64,000 bases of DNA from Macrostomum hystrix (lineage: Eukaryota > Platyhelminthes > Macrostomidae): assembly GCA_950097015.1 (NCBI GenBank), contig CATNEN010000008.1:2418001-2482000 (forward strand), written 5' to 3'. Below are positions 34,420 through 44,392 of this stretch, one piece after another. Under the pieces are notes generated by a model, which did no database searches, was not told the origin of the DNA, and saw nothing but the letters and a program-made list of their open reading frames with translations. Positions within the stretch are counted from its first letter, which is position 1. Every line of letters begins with the position of its first letter. Both the position numbers and the translations under genes were made by a program.

Positions 34420-35112
34420 TTAGCGCAAACAAAACTCGTACTTCTCTCCTTCGTCCTCGGGGTCGCTCACCAGCTCCCTCAGGCAGCTCCACACGGCCAT
34501 CATGAAGCAGAACCAGGCCTCCGCAGCTGGGCATCGGTCCTGAGCTTCCTCACTCCGCTGCAGAGCCTCCAGTCGAGCACGAATAATTTTGACTGAGCTT
34601 TTTAGTAGAGCCTTTAGATCTGACTCACTCAGATTCCATCTGCGGTCTGCGACACTGTTCGCCAGTTCTGTCAGCTCGTCTGAGAACTCAACGCTACTGA
34701 GATTGCCGTCCTGAAGCTTCTTGACGCATTCGAAAACCTCGGATTCCTGACAGTCTGTCAGATCTCGCTCTCTCAGTTTGTTTAGAACAGAGGATTCTTC
34801 TAATTCCCATTCTGATTTGCTTAGAGACTGTTTCGCTGCTGACGCCCTTGGCACCAGCCATCTGTCGAAGATGGTTCTTACACTGCAGTGGCTGGTCAAG
34901 CTGACAGGCAGGTTGCGAATGCAGCACAGGGAATACGTTAGATCTGTCAGCACCATTGCTTCACAATAGTTTGGATTTGTCCTGCCCAGTTTCAAGGCTT
35001 TTTCAGTCTTCTTCGGTTGAATATCTTCTGAAATTGACTTCCCTGTTTTCATTGCTACGTTGCTCTTTTGCTTTTGCAAATCGATCGGTTTTAACATCGT
35101 CCTCTCAGACAT
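34420..35112 (-). CDS. X1 copy 2: unrecognised helical protein, 230 aa
   Basis: Single open frame from ATG 35112 to TAA 34420, paralogous to X1 copy 1 at 25526-26224. The best-conserved parts are KLGRTNPNYCEA, VLTDLTYSLCCIRNLPVSL, RDLTDCQESEVFECVKKL and CPAAEAWFCFMMAVWSCL. Conservation across the whole reading frame and the shared, short C-terminal tail (EFCLR / EFCLC then stop) argue that the whole frame is coding. It is followed on the same strand by X2. I do not recognise the protein. The sequence just upstream is homologous to copy 1 up to 35263, where an insertion starts. Confidence 0.6.
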   Translation of the reverse strand: MSERTMLKPIDLQKQKSNVAMKTGKSISEDIQPKKTEKALKLGRTNPNYCEAMVLTDLTYSLCCIRNLPVSLTSHCSVRTIFDRWLVPRASAAKQSLSKSEWELEESSVLNKLRERDLTDCQESEVFECVKKLQDGNLSSVEFSDELTELANSVADRRWNLSESDLKALLKSSVKIIRARLEALQRSEEAQDRCPAAEAWFCFMMAVWSCLRELVSDPEDEGEKYEFCLR

Positions 35113-35263
35113 TCGAGCTTTGACTTTCAGTAGCTATTGAATTTTGTGAGTCTGTCTGAAGTATAAAGAATTAATTAAGATTATTGCATTTTAAGTGCGA
35201 GGTACTTAAAGTCTTTAAAGTAAAAACAAAAATAGAGGCTCTTTTAATAGTAGAAAGACCACA

Positions 35264-37545
35264 AAAGACCAGGGATAAGGGGATATATCCCCCATTTTGC
35301 TGACCGAACCAGATTTCTTTGGGGGGGGGAATAGCAGAAATGCAGAAACGCAGCAGCTGTGTGTGGTTTTATTGTTTAGTGTGTATAGTTGTGTTTTGTG
35401 ATTTGCGTGGTCAATTAAAATAAATGTGGTCTGACTGGAACACGGTATGTATATATGTATATAGTAAGAGTACAACGTACGAGAAAGACAGTATTGGCTT
35501 GCCGGGCTATATGTTTATAACAAACTAACAGAGTGTAACCCCTGTGCGCCTGTGCTACTGCTTCATGCTATAAATGCACTACTTCTTGACTTCAGGTCAA
35601 CCCCTGTGCGCCTGTGCTACTGCTTCATGCTATAAATGCACTACTTCTTGACTTCAGGTCAATCCTTGTGCGCCTGTGCTACTGCTTCATGCTATAAATG
35701 CACTACTTCTTGACTTCAGGTCAACCCCTGTGCGCCTGTGCTACTGCTTCATGCTATAAATGCACTACTTCTTGACTTCAGGTCAACCCTTGTGCGCCTG
35801 TGCTACTGCTTCATGCTATAAATGCACTACTTCTTGACTTCAGGTCAACCCTTGTGCGCCTGTGCTACTGCTTCATGCTATAAATGCACTACTTCTTGAC
35901 TTCAGGTCAACCCCTGTGCGCCTGTGCTACTGCTTCATGCTATAAATGCACTACTTCTTGACTTCAGGTCAACCCCTGTGCGCCTGTGCTACTGCTTCAT
36001 GCTATAAATGCACTACTTCTTGACTTCAGGTCAACCCCTGTGCGCCTGTGCTACTGCTTCATGCTATAAATGCACTACTTCTTGACTTCAGGTCAACCCC
36101 TGTGCGCCTGTGCTACTGCTTCATGCTATAAATGCACTACTTCTTGACTTCAGGTCAACCCCTGTGCGCCTGTGCTACTGCTTCATGCTATAAATGCACT
36201 ACTTCTTGACTTCAGGTCAACCCTTGTGCGCCTGTGCTACTGCTTCATGCTATAAATGCACTACTTCTTGACTTCAGGTCAACCCCTGTGCGCCTGTGCT
36301 ACTGCTTCATGCTATAAATGCACTACTTCTTGACTTCAGGTCAACCCCTGTGCGCCTGTGCTACTGCTTCATGCTATAAATGCACTACTTCTTGACTTCA
36401 GGTCAACCCCTGTGCGCCTGTGCTACTGCTTCATGCTATAAATGCACTACTTCTTGACTTCAGGTCAACCCCTGTGCGCCTGTGCTACTGCTTCATGCTA
36501 TAAATGCACTACTTCTTGACTTCAGGTCAACCCCTGTGCGCCTGTGCTACTGCTTCATGCTATAAATGCACTACTTCTTGACTTCAGGTCAACCCCTGTG
36601 CGCCTGTGCTACTGCTTCATGCTATAAATGCACTACTTCTTGACTTCAGGTCAACCCCTGTGCGCCTGTGCTACTGCTTCATGCTATAAATGCACTACTT
36701 CTTGACTTCAGGTCAACCCCTGTGCGCCTGTGCTACTGCTTCATGCTATAAATGCACTACTTCTTGACTTCAGGTCAACCCCTGTGCGCCTGTGCTACTG
36801 CTTCATGCTATAAATGCACTACTTCTTGACTTCAGGTCAACCCCTGTGCGCCTGTGCTACTGCTTCATGCTATAAATGCACTACTTCTTGACTTCAGGTC
36901 AACCCCTGTGCGCCTGTGCTACTGCTTCATGCTATAAATGCACTACTTCTTGACTTCATGTCAAACTTAAAAACGAAAAATAAACTAAAAAATAAGGTTC
37001 ATTTACTTCTGCCCCCATATCCCGTGGCGATATCTCCCTATTTTCAAATCCTAGCTACGCCACTGCTTAGATACATTAATTACTGCTCTAATTAATGTAA
37101 TTAATTAATTAATTACATTAATAACAAGAAAAAGTGTTCTTAAAGTTTTTAATGTTCTAAAATGTTCACTAACTTCACAGCAGCCTTTGAAGAAATGTAC
37201 ATTTTATGACACACTGAATTTCATCAATTAAATGTATGTTTCAAAATCTTTCAGAACCAATAAACGTATTTTCAGCAGAAAAGGACAGAAATTATTTTTT
37301 TTTTGCAATATCTTTGGCAGAACAAAACATTTCGCTGTCTTTCCGTTTCGTTGAACCACAGACTCTCGTTTATTGGTTTCTCAATAGTACCTTTATGATT
37401 TGGTTTCGCAATTTCAATTTCTAAAGTAAATCGTACTAGGTAAACTTGCCAATTGTACTTGGATCTCCAACATGACAAACTTTTTAAGTACAGTCAAGTA
37501 CAAAGTACCATTGCTGACTTGATAAGTTTACAATGTTTTTTTCCT
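35264..37545. mobile_element. 2.3-kb insertion in X1/X2 copy 2
   Basis: Copy 1 reads continuously (GAAAGACCAC then AGTAGGTATTT near 26370), while in copy 2 the same two sides are separated by 35264-37545. The insert carries the 62-bp array. An internal segment ends CCTAGCTACGCCACTG (about 37048-37063), the reverse complement of CAGTGGCGTAGCTAGG, a terminus common to many invertebrate DNA transposons. I find no matching left terminus or target duplication, so its class is open. Confidence 0.55.
35537..36962. repeat. 62-bp minisatellite, 23 copies
   Basis: Exactly 23 units of 62 bp (1,426 bp) built on AACCCCTGTGCGCCTGTGCT, ACTGCTTCATGCTATAAATG and CACTACTTCTTGACTTCAGG. Nearly homogeneous: the only frequent variant is CCCTTG for CCCCTG, and the last unit ends TTCATG. 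High homogeneity implies recent expansion. Confidence 0.97.
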
Positions 37546-39090
37546 CGGGCAGTGGGTATTTCAAATGCCCATATATTTCTTTCAAAATATTCAACCAATT
37601 GCCATGAAAATTCTGATGACAAGCTGAAATTTTCCGCTCAATCCGATGAAACAACTTACAAAATCATAAATCGGCATCGTCGATTCATTCAACGAGATAT
37701 TCAACGATTCTCGGCAGGTGTCTGGTGGCAGAAAGCACTAAAATAGGCATAATTCTTCTGCTCACAAAATTTCATCATGTAACCATGTCGGCTATCACAT
37801 TTAACTGTTTCCAGTTGATGTACGAGCGTAATTTTTAATTTTACTTGTTCTTGTCACCAGGGTCTTTGACAAGAACCGCTGAAATCTCGACGATGCTGAC
37901 TCGGACAGCTTTGGAAGTTAGTTCATTGTAAAAGGCAGAAAATTTATACGAGACGGCTCGCATATATGGTCATTTGGTCTTTGGAGCTATCGTGAAGTAG
38001 GCAGGTCTTTCCCCATATATGGTCATTTGGTCTTTGGAGCTATCGTGAAGTAGGCAGGTCTTTCCCCATATATGGTCATTTGGTCTTTGGAGCTATCGTG
38101 AAGTAGGCAGGTCTTTCCCCATATATGGTCATTTGGTCTTTGGAGCTATCGTGAAGTAGGCAGGTCTTTCCCCATATATGGTCATTTGGTCTTTGGAGCT
38201 ATCGTGAAGTAGGCAGGTCTTTCCCCATATATGGTCATTTGGTCTTTGGAGCTATCGTGAAGTAGGCAGGTCTTTCCCCATATATGGTCATTTGGTCTTT
38301 GGAGCTATCGTGAAGTAGGCAGGTCTTTCCCCATATATGGTCATTTGGTCTTTGGAGCTATCGTGAAGTAGGCAGGTCTTTCCCCATATATGGTCATTTG
38401 GTCTTTGGAGCTATCGTGAAGTAGGCAGGTCTTTCCCCATATATGGTCATTTGGTCTTTGGAGCTATCGTGAAGTAGGCAGGTCTTTCCCCAGGGGGGAA
38501 ATTAAGCATGTTATTTGTAGTGTTAATAAAAACCACTTACCTTCGTATTTCAGCAAGATTTTTGATAACCTGGAGAACGTACCTAACTTTTGGTGACCTA
38601 TCTAAATTGTCTCAATTCAATGTATAAAAGCTTGTTAAGCTATGAGGCAATCCTTGGGTAATTCTGTCTTCTTGATTATTCTACTAGTTTCTTGCTGCTG
38701 TTTTCAAAGCTTACATTTATGGTAAAACTAAGCAACTCATTTCCTCAAAGTTTTAATGGTTTTGTATGCAATTTAGTATTCAAAGCCGAGCTTCTCTTGC
38801 CACTTTAGATTAACAAAAGCTCCCGTGATAGAAACTGGCTTTAGAAAAACTTAAAGCTTCTATGCGAAAGGCACTAAAGCTTGTCGCCTAAGACAATTTC
38901 TAAACAATGTCGCCTAGAAATCAGCACGGGAAGAATCTGAATCAACAAAGTTTCAGACCATTCTCAAAGTTTTCCATTGTCTGCTATTTTGCTCATGGAC
39001 CATGTGAATTTCTAAACATGTGGAGCGATGCTTTTTTTCTTCGCTGTTTTCGTACGACAGCTTTTGTTCAGGCATCTAACTTTGTATTCT
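37546..39090. repeat. Dispersed sequence upstream of X1, copy 2
   Basis: Homologous to 26376-27410 on both sides of the 53-bp array. The left part (to about 37960) and right part (38492-39000, containing CAATTCAATGTATAAAAGCT and AATGTCGCCTAGAAATCAGC) align in the same order as in copy 1. Confidence 0.85.
37961..38491. repeat. 53-bp minisatellite, 10 copies
   Basis: Ten near-identical 53-bp units with CATATATGGTCATTTGGTCT, TTGGAGCTATCGTGAAGTAG and GCAGGTCTTTCCC. The paralogous place in copy 1 (about 26810-26925) has only one related segment (TCATTTGGTTTTTGGAGCTA), so the array arose after the duplication. Confidence 0.96.
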
Positions 39091-39162
39091 ACTAGTCTCA
39101 TTGAAACACCTTTATTAAAGCATTTTGATGTCGCCCTTCTTCAGCTAAACGCACCTGACGGC

Positions 39163-39446
39163 GGCGCCATAGAGCTCTGAATCTAGAAACTGGAGAGACA
39201 ACTCCGCGCCAAACCCCAATTTTCCGGAACAGGTATGGGCTGACTGGCAGTCCCGAAATGCACTCGGCAGATAGGAAATTCTGATGCACTACTTAGAGAA
39301 TAACACAGATAACTTCTGTATCGTGCGACAGATTCTCAAAATCCTATCTGCCGAGTGTATTTCGGGACAGCCAGACAGCCCATACTGGTCCCGAAAATGG
39401 CGCGGAGTTGTCTCTCCAGTTTCTAGATGCAGAGCTCTATGGCGGT
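39163..39446. repeat. Hairpin (fold-back) element, arms about 115 bp
   Basis: The left arm 39163-39280 (CATAGAGCTCTGAATCTAGA, ACTGGAGAGACAACTCCGCG, CACTCGGCAGATAGGA) is repeated inverted at 39330-39446. The loop is about 50 bp. Both arms encode the same peptide-like string (SAECISG.P.SPY) in outward frames, so it may be an inverted duplication of part of a longer element. Confidence 0.85.
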
Positions 39447-39754
39447 ACCGGCTCATAGAAAGGGGAGAAACGGGCCTCATCCCTCCGCACAACTTCACCT
39501 CTGATGACATTAGTAGCTTTGGATGTGACTGAGTTGGCAAGATCCCAGGGACCAGGGGGGAAAAGACCAGGATTGTGAGTGACCCTAACGCAATGGGGCT
39601 TCCGCTCTTAAGGAGAAGTGCTTTTGGCTCACCCCCAGGCCAATGGCAGGAAATAGGGACACTGTTCCAGCTGTGCCGGCTGTTCACAGGGAGTAGACGG
39701 ATCAGAAAGAGACAGGACTTTTGCATAGGGGGATTATTAGGGGTGCAACTAAGA

Positions 39755-40030
39755 TAGAGAGCCCACGGCGAGGCCACATTCATTTGGGGCGCAGCCGCGG
39801 AGAGAAGGCTTGGGGGCTTGTCGTGCAATTTACGCCCTTGTGGGCCAACCTCCAAGGCACAGTGAAGTGTACACTGCCTGGCGATGAGAAAGTCAGGGCA
39901 GATGTACACACCTGTGTGAGCGTATGCCAGCGTACAGTATCTGTGTGCGTGTGTGCTCAGGAGTCAGCGAAATGGGCAGAATTGCTTCCTCGCTGGCTGT
40001 GGGTCTAGTGTCACTAAATGATGTGCAAGA
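39755..40030 (+). mobile_element. SINE family C, copy 2 (5' truncated)
   Basis: Matches the family C body from CCACGGCGAGGCCACATTCA to CACTAAATGATGTGC. The tRNA-like head is missing. The Gypsy element is inserted about 40 bp beyond its 3' end. Confidence 0.85.
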
Positions 40031-40072
40031 CTATTCTAACCCTATGAGTACATTAGGCTTACATTAGCGTTA

Positions 40073-40375
40073 TGTGATAGCTTAAGACTGAAGGCTGGCC
40101 AAGAATTGATTCACAAGAACGTAGCGAGCCAGTTGGAAGTTGCGGCTCCTTATATTATCGTTCTGTTCTATTTGACCCTAGGGCTTAGGGCACGGCTGGG
40201 CCCCGCGGGCCAGCCACCTCAACTAGCACGCAAGCCACGCGTGACACTGGTAAACAACTCAGCTTGCACTAAGAACCGACAGACAAAAACAATCGATGGT
40301 AGCAGAGCCATAATACAAAGTGGTGCAGAGTGAACGCATTGAATAACATTCAAGAGTCCATTGAATAACATCACA
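40073..40375 (-). repeat. Gypsy 3' LTR
   Basis: 303 bp with TGTGAT/ATCACA inverted termini. On the element strand this is the downstream LTR, preceded by the polypurine tract at 40376-40390. Identical to 44393-44695 by direct reading. Confidence 0.97.
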
Positions 40376-40402
40376 TCTCCCCTCTGAGTCAGTTTTCTCC
40401 CA

Positions 40403-43400
40403 TCACAGCTGCAGTCTCTCAGGTGGGCCACGAGCTCTCAGAGGGTACCGACGGGGATTCGTGGCATCCCGACGCGCGTTGCTCTCCGGTCCGTCGGCGG
40501 GTTCAGGTGCCGCCTCGCCGATGGTGGCGCCGCTGGCGACAGTATCAGGAGTGGCGCGCGCACCGCCAGTTCTCAGGGTTGCGTCACCGCCGCCATCAGT
40601 CAGCGGCTGGCCGGCATCAGCGATGTCGAGGTCGAAGCCGTCAGCGCGGGCCGCAACCAGCTGATCCGCATGCCGCATGTGCTGACCGCGCTGCGAGTCG
40701 ACGATGCAGTTGCGGCTGCCAGCGCCCTTGATGACGCCCTCCGCCCAGCGCGGCGTGTCGCCGGCTCTCGCACCGGCGCTGAAGTCGCGGAAGAGCACAC
40801 GATCACCGGTTTGGAACTCACGAGCCGCCTTCCTGCTCGGTAGCAGCTGCTCCTGTCGCTGTCGCACGTCGTCGGCCAGTGACGGTGCCAGTAGATCCAG
40901 GCGGCATCGGAGCCGCCGGCCGATGAGTATTTGGCTGGGAGCGACGCCGCTGACGCTGTGCGGCGTGTTGCGGTAGCCGAGCAGCAGTCGCTGGAGCTCG
41001 GCATCAGAATGACCGCTCTTGAGCAGATGCCGCTTTAGCACTTGGACGAAGCGCTCGGCTTGGCCATTCGTGGCAGGATGGAAAGGTGCCGAGAACACAT
41101 GACGAATGCCATTGGCTCGGGTGAATTCGGCGAACTCGGCGGAGGCGAACTGCGGCCCGTTGTCGGACACCAGCGTGCGCGGGATGCCCTGGCGGGCGAA
41201 GATCTCCCGCAGACTCGCGATTGTGGCTGCCGCTGTGGTGCAGCGCATCCGCACGACCTCCGGCCACTTGCTGTGGGCGTCCACCACCACCAGGTACACA
41301 TGACCGTCGACAGGCCCGGCGAAGTCGACATGCAGGCGCTCCCACGGCTCCGACGGGAACGGCCACGGCTGCACGGGCGCCTTTGGCTGGTTGAGCTGAC
41401 AGGTCCTGCAGGTCTTAGTAGCAGCCTCCAAATCGCCGTCGATTCCTGGCCACCAGACGTAGCTGCGAGCTAGGGCGCGCATTCTGCTGGTGCCTGGATG
41501 CGCCTGGTGGAGCTCTTGGATCACGTGATCGCGCAGCGCCGCTGGTACTACGACTCTGGCGCCCCACAACACGCAGCCTTGGTCAACCGACAGCTCCGTC
41601 TGCCGCCGGGCGTAGTCGCTCAGCTCGGCGCCGATGGGCGCCCCAGTCTGCAGGCAGCGTAGCACGCGGCCCAGCGATGCGTCTGTCCGCGTGTGTCGCG
41701 CCACCGTCTGCGCCGTGACGGCCGATCCGGCCCCCTCGTCGAGTAGCAGCGAGTTGACGGCCGCCTCCTCCTTGAACAGCTGCGGCAGCGGCAGTCGCGA
41801 GAGCGAGTCGCAGTTAGCGTGCTTCTCCGTCGGCCGGAACTCGAGCGCATAGTCGTAGCTCGCCAGGCGGATGGCCCAGCGCTGCATGCGGGCGGCCGCA
41901 TGCGCCGGGATGCCCTTGCGCTCGCCTAGCAGCCCCAGCAGCGGCAGATGGTCAGTGACGATGGTGAAGCGGCGGCCATAGAGGAACTGGTGGAAGCGGT
42001 CCAGGCCGAACATGATGGCCAGTGCCTCCTTGTCCAGTTGCGAGTAGCCGCGCTGTGCCGTGGTCAGGCTCCGGCTAGCGAAGGCGACCGCGCAGTCCTT
42101 GTCGCCGATGCGGTGCGTCAGCACTACGCCAAGGCCGTAGGGAGAGGCGTCGCACTCCAATCGCAGCGGCAGGTCCGGGCTGTAGTGCACGAGCACCGGG
42201 GACCGAAGCAGCAGCCGCTTTGCCTCGGCGAACGCTTGCTGCTGCGGCCGTTCCCAGGACCAGCGCGTGTTCTTGACCAGGAGCTGATGCAGCGGCGCCA
42301 GCACGGTGGATAGATTCGGCAGGAATTTGCCGTACTGCGCCAGCATTCCAAGAAACGAGCGCAGCTGGCTGACGTCCGTCGGGGCAGGTGCGTCCTGGAC
42401 TGCGGCGACTCGGTCAGGCAGCGGGCTGAGGCCGTTTGCGTCGATGCGATGCCCAAGATACTCGACCGAGTCCTTGAAGAACTGGCACTTGCTCTTGTTC
42501 AGGCGAAGGCCGGCGCCCTGCAGGCGTTGCAGAGCCAGCGCGAGATTCTTCTTGTGCTGCTGCAGAGTGCGGCCGGTGACCAGTATGTCGTCGACGAACA
42601 CTTGGACGGCGTCCAGGTCTCCCAGCAGGGTGTCCAGCGTCCGCTGGAAGATTGCGCTGGCGCTCGAGATACCGAAAGGCAGGCGGTTGACTTGGAAAAG
42701 ACCTCGCGGCGTGTTGATGGTGAGGAACGCCTTGCTGTCTTCGGCCAGCGGAAGCTGCAAGAAGGCGTTGGACAGGTCCAGCTTGGACCATTTGCAGCCG
42801 CCGCCGAGCTTCGCAAAGAGATCCTCGATCCGCGGCAGTGGATAGTGCTCCGGCCGGCTCGCCTGGTTGTAGGTCAGCTTGTAGTCGCCGCAGATCCGGA
42901 CGCTGCCATCCTTCTTAACAACCGGTACGATCGGCGCTGCCCAGTAGCTGTGCTTGACGGCCGTGATGATCCCGCTGGCCTCCATGCGCTGAAGCTCGGC
43001 GTCAACACGCTCCCGAAGAGCGTAGGGGACTGGGCGGGCCTTGAAGAACTTCGGCTGCGCGTCATCGGAGACTTGCAACCGCACCTGACCGTGCCGAAAC
43101 TCACCGAGGCCGTCTTCGAAGACTGGCGCGAACTCCTTGATGAGGTCACCGATGCTCTCGTCCGCGGAGACGGCGTGGACCTGCGCCATGATGCTCGGCC
43201 AGTCCAGCCGCAGCTTAGCCAGCCAGTCCCGTCCGAGCAGCGCCGATTCGCCCTGCGTGACGACAAGCAGCGGGAGCTGCAGCTGCTGGCTATTGTGGTT
43301 GACGGTGACCACCGCCTGGCCGATGGGGCGAAATCGTTCGTCGGTGAAGGTGCGCAGGACGGCGGTTGATGGCTTCAGTGGGAGCTGCGGCAGAAGCCTC

Positions 43401-43534
43401 CGCTGCAAATTCTGCGGCAATAGAGTGACAGCGGAGCCGGTGTCGATGATGAACTGGCACTGGCGCCCGTTCACTTGTAGCTGCACCGTCGGTCCTAAGC
43501 TGCCACAGGGCGGCTGGACGGTGAAAATCGGCAT
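40403..43534 (-). CDS. pol: Gypsy Pol polyprotein (protease, RT, RNase H, integrase)
   Basis: 1,043 codons from the first Met of the track; the frame is actually open from about 43868. Visible parts: aspartic protease DTGSA at residues 31-35; RT palm with KLDLSNAFLQ near 251 and FVDDIL at 313-318; RNase H with ECDAS near 460 and a later TDHLPL; integrase zinc finger (HxxHP...CRTC, about 676-712); integrase core D737, D791, E827 (HVDFAG, VSDNGPQF, GQAERF); C-terminal RYPLRARGPPERL. Upstream of the nominal Met, the same frame encodes two CCHC-type knuckles: one is canonical (CX2CX4HX4C, about 43630), and the preceding one is spaced CX2CX3HX4C. The frame is -1 relative to gag. No stop or lesion is seen, so the element may be active. 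Confidence 0.97.
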   Translation of the reverse strand: MPIFTVQPPCGSLGPTVQLQVNGRQCQFIIDTGSAVTLLPQNLQRRLLPQLPLKPSTAVLRTFTDERFRPIGQAVVTVNHNSQQLQLPLLVVTQGESALLGRDWLAKLRLDWPSIMAQVHAVSADESIGDLIKEFAPVFEDGLGEFRHGQVRLQVSDDAQPKFFKARPVPYALRERVDAELQRMEASGIITAVKHSYWAAPIVPVVKKDGSVRICGDYKLTYNQASRPEHYPLPRIEDLFAKLGGGCKWSKLDLSNAFLQLPLAEDSKAFLTINTPRGLFQVNRLPFGISSASAIFQRTLDTLLGDLDAVQVFVDDILVTGRTLQQHKKNLALALQRLQGAGLRLNKSKCQFFKDSVEYLGHRIDANGLSPLPDRVAAVQDAPAPTDVSQLRSFLGMLAQYGKFLPNLSTVLAPLHQLLVKNTRWSWERPQQQAFAEAKRLLLRSPVLVHYSPDLPLRLECDASPYGLGVVLTHRIGDKDCAVAFASRSLTTAQRGYSQLDKEALAIMFGLDRFHQFLYGRRFTIVTDHLPLLGLLGERKGIPAHAAARMQRWAIRLASYDYALEFRPTEKHANCDSLSRLPLPQLFKEEAAVNSLLLDEGAGSAVTAQTVARHTRTDASLGRVLRCLQTGAPIGAELSDYARRQTELSVDQGCVLWGARVVVPAALRDHVIQELHQAHPGTSRMRALARSYVWWPGIDGDLEAATKTCRTCQLNQPKAPVQPWPFPSEPWERLHVDFAGPVDGHVYLVVVDAHSKWPEVVRMRCTTAAATIASLREIFARQGIPRTLVSDNGPQFASAEFAEFTRANGIRHVFSAPFHPATNGQAERFVQVLKRHLLKSGHSDAELQRLLLGYRNTPHSVSGVAPSQILIGRRLRCRLDLLAPSLADDVRQRQEQLLPSRKAAREFQTGDRVLFRDFSAGARAGDTPRWAEGVIKGAGSRNCIVDSQRGQHMRHADQLVAARADGFDLDIADAGQPLTDGGGDATLRTGGARATPDTVASGATIGEAAPEPADGPESNARRDATNPRRYPLRARGPPERLQL

Positions 43535-44391
43535 CTGCGACGAGGCATCCGGTGACGAAGGCGAGGTTTCCTGCAGAAGCTGCAGCTTGGGCGAGCGGCA
43601 GACCTTGCGGATGTGGCCCGTCTTGCCGCATGAATGGCATTTGGCGTCTCGCAGCTTGCAGAGTTGACGGCTGTGGGCGCCACCACAGCTTGCGCAGGTT
43701 CCACCATTTCGGCCGTTGTCTCCGCCTTTGCCGGAGTTGCCGCTATTTCCGCCCTTGACGCTTCGTTGATGTGGAGAGTCGCCGCCGAGTGCAGCTGGAG
43801 TGGCACCTCGGCGCTCCGCTTGCCTCCATGCGTGCGCAACTGGGCGACGGCCGCCGTCGGCTTACTTGCCATCTCCTGCGAGGATCGCTCGGTTGACTCA
43901 AGGAGGAGCATTTTCTCCTGCAGCGATTTGAATGTGGGATTCACCTCCTCCAGGAGCTTCGCACGGAAGGCGTCGCTGTACAGTCCGAAGACAAGCTGGT
44001 CGCGCAGCCGCTCCTCCAATGAGTTCTGGAAGGCGCAATGAGCGGACAAGGCCTTCAAGCCAGCGACAAAGTCCGTGAAACTCTCGCCGGGTTGCTGCAC
44101 GCGCCGCTGGAAACGAAATCGAGCTGCCAGCACTGAAGGCTTCGGTGCATAGTGGTCGCGCAGAATCTCAGACAGCTGGTCCAGCGTCTTGTCCGCTACC
44201 TTGTCAGGCTGGCACAGATTGCGTAGCACCGTGTAGGCCTCCGCGCCAATTGCCGTAACAAGTGTGGCCACCTTCGCCTCCTCTTTCACATCTTTGCATG
44301 TGAAGTAGTGATCTAGTCTCTCCAGATATACATCGATATCTGTGTTAGCGGAGAGCACGGGGATTCCACCTAGCGCGGAACTCGTCGCCAT
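43495..44391 (-). CDS. gag: Gypsy Gag (capsid region)
   Basis: 298 codons. The ATG lies one base after the 5' LTR, overlapping the presumed primer-binding site. The first 200 residues have the usual Gypsy capsid pattern (YLERLDHYFTC, LCQPDKVADKTLDQL, RFQRRVQQPGESFTDFVAGL, LRDQLVFGL). The nucleocapsid zinc knuckles are not in this frame but in the -1 (pol) frame from about 43720 to 43620. Therefore either a -1 ribosomal frameshift between about 43868 and 43720 adds them, or this copy carries a frame error. Past that point this frame reads Ala/Arg-rich and looks non-biological. Confidence 0.9.
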   Translation of the reverse strand: MATSSALGGIPVLSANTDIDVYLERLDHYFTCKDVKEEAKVATLVTAIGAEAYTVLRNLCQPDKVADKTLDQLSEILRDHYAPKPSVLAARFRFQRRVQQPGESFTDFVAGLKALSAHCAFQNSLEERLRDQLVFGLYSDAFRAKLLEEVNPTFKSLQEKMLLLESTERSSQEMASKPTAAVAQLRTHGGKRSAEVPLQLHSAATLHINEASRAEIAATPAKAETTAEMVEPAQAVVAPTAVNSASCETPNAIHAARRATSARSAARPSCSFCRKPRLRHRMPRRRCRFSPSSRPVAA

Positions 44392-44392
44392 T

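Noticed and set aside
39289-39909. 206-codon minus-strand ORF
   Set aside because: Runs through SINE C, an unassigned segment and the fold-back element; no recognisable domain, so probably chance, though the segment 39450-39740 could derive from an unknown element.
40423-43758. Plus-strand ORFs of 60-300 codons within the Gypsy element
   Set aside because: Antisense shadows of the GC-rich pol and gag genes.
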